A stretch of 64,000 nt of DNA from the NCBI GenBank assembly GCA_003600225.1, contig QZFT01000017.1, forward strand, positions 82,864 through 146,863, written 5' to 3'. The translations under genes and the position numbers were made by a program. Position 1 is the stretch's first letter; each line of letters starts with the position of its first letter. This stretch comes from Pseudonocardiaceae bacterium YIM PH 21723 (GTDB lineage Bacteria > Actinomycetota > Actinomycetes > Mycobacteriales > Pseudonocardiaceae). This document shows positions 63,667 to 64,000 of this stretch, piece by piece. Under the pieces are notes generated by a model. The model did no database searches and was not told where the DNA came from. It saw only the letters and a program-made list of their open reading frames with translations.

Positions 63667-63844
63667 TCTCGCACTCCGCCCAGTCCGACAGGAACTGTCC
63701 GAGGATCCCGGACAACCACCCCTGAACCTGCGCCCCGATCGATTCGGGGACCACGCCCCGACGTGGCCGACTTACCCGGACACACCACCACGCCCACACC
63801 CGACTGCCCTGACCAATCCCCCTGTCCGCAAAACCCGGACACCC
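63633..63844. repeat. 23-bp exact direct repeat pair downstream of the second HNH gene
   Basis: The sequence CTGTCCGCAAAACCCGGACA followed by CCC occurs at 63633-63655 (inside the end of the HNH gene) and at 63822-63844, 189 bases apart. Each unit contains TGTCCG/CGGACA and folds as a hairpin. Several further CGGACA or TGTCCG words lie between them. Confidence 0.78.
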
Positions 63845-64000
63845 AGGACCACGGTCATCCACACCCGGCCCCGCCATCCACAGAGCCTGTTTCATCCTGC
63901 TGATTGACCTGCTGAGACCGGGTTTCGGGCTTAACAGGGAAGATCACGATCTAAGATCAATTTCCGGGATGCCGACATAGACGAAGGCCCCGGGCGGACA
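63667..64000. other. Gene-free end of window
   Basis: Apart from the direct repeat and scattered CGGACA words I see no supported coding region in the last 334 bases. TTGATCTTAGATCGTGATC (minus strand, near 63,960) recalls GAGTTGATCTTG words at 30619 and 45032, of unknown meaning. A gene may begin beyond the window edge. Confidence 0.4.

Overview
The window is about 70% GC chromosomal DNA from an actinobacterium, most likely of the Pseudonocardiaceae (Amycolatopsis/Kutzneria/Allokutzneria type). Pointers are GTG starts with strong Shine-Dalgarno sites, an IdeR-type iron box, a PrpR-type propionate regulator, DUF222/13E12 HNH genes, type VII secretion (T7SS) toxin pieces, SigB/SigF-type promoters (GTTT-N15/16-GGGTAT) and large families of dispersed intergenic palindromes. 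This placement is inferred from gene content. No tRNA, rRNA, CRISPR array or integrated phage was seen.

Layout. 0.0-5.2 kb: a cut pyridoxamine-oxidase-like gene, then an iron cluster on the minus strand (siderophore-interacting reductase plus two half ABC transporters, arranged like a split IrtAB, behind an IdeR box) and a Nudix gene. 5.2-11.1 kb: the methylcitrate cycle (3-hydroxyacyl-CoA dehydrogenase, prpD, prpB, prpC) divergent from prpR. 11.2-24.7 kb: mixed single genes (acetyltransferase, PL8 lyase, thymidine kinase, lysozyme-like protein, adenylyltransferase-like protein, ABC exporter, methyltransferase, GH92 mannosidase, fused amino acid importer). 24.8-30.2 kb: a 1816-residue single-chain acyl-CoA carboxylase. 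30.2-31.0 kb: a gene-free block of nested inverted repeats. 31.0-36.1 kb: a peptide-type ABC importer without ATPases, translationally coupled to a creatininase and an enolase-superfamily enzyme. 36.1-38.2 kb: a beta-lactamase-like gene and a DUF418 gene that run into each other. 38.3-42.0 kb: a T7SS effector cassette whose secretion half and nuclease-like half are separate overlapping genes. 42.1-46.2 kb: an LLM oxidoreductase, an FMN glutamate-synthase-like protein and a DUF222-HNH gene between nested inverted repeats.

46.5-55.3 kb: a stress island. A hemerythrin with an encapsulin cargo-loading tail, its encapsulin shell and an aldehyde dehydrogenase form one operon. It is followed by a Lys-rich membrane peptide, an AI-2E-type permease, a DUF6292 protein, a STAS anti-anti-sigma factor, two RsbW-like kinases, a glycosyltransferase and an AraC regulator. 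Several of these start behind SigB/SigF-like promoters, and csbD at 61.4 kb has one too. 55.5-61.8 kb: a secreted trypsin-like protease, a NYN nuclease, a GH29 fucosidase with a LacI-type operator, an SDR/ArsR divergent pair, a Tat-exported beta-lactamase-like protein, CsbD and a small membrane protein. 61.8-64.0 kb: a decayed saccharopine-dehydrogenase-like pseudogene, a third copy of the 30.5 kb repeat, and a second DUF222-HNH gene followed by a 23-bp direct repeat.

The most unusual items are the split T7SS toxin cassette, the hemerythrin-encapsulin operon within a SigB/SigF-like promoter cluster, the six-copy palindrome family (one copy inside coding sequence), and the repeat block at 30.5-31.0 kb.
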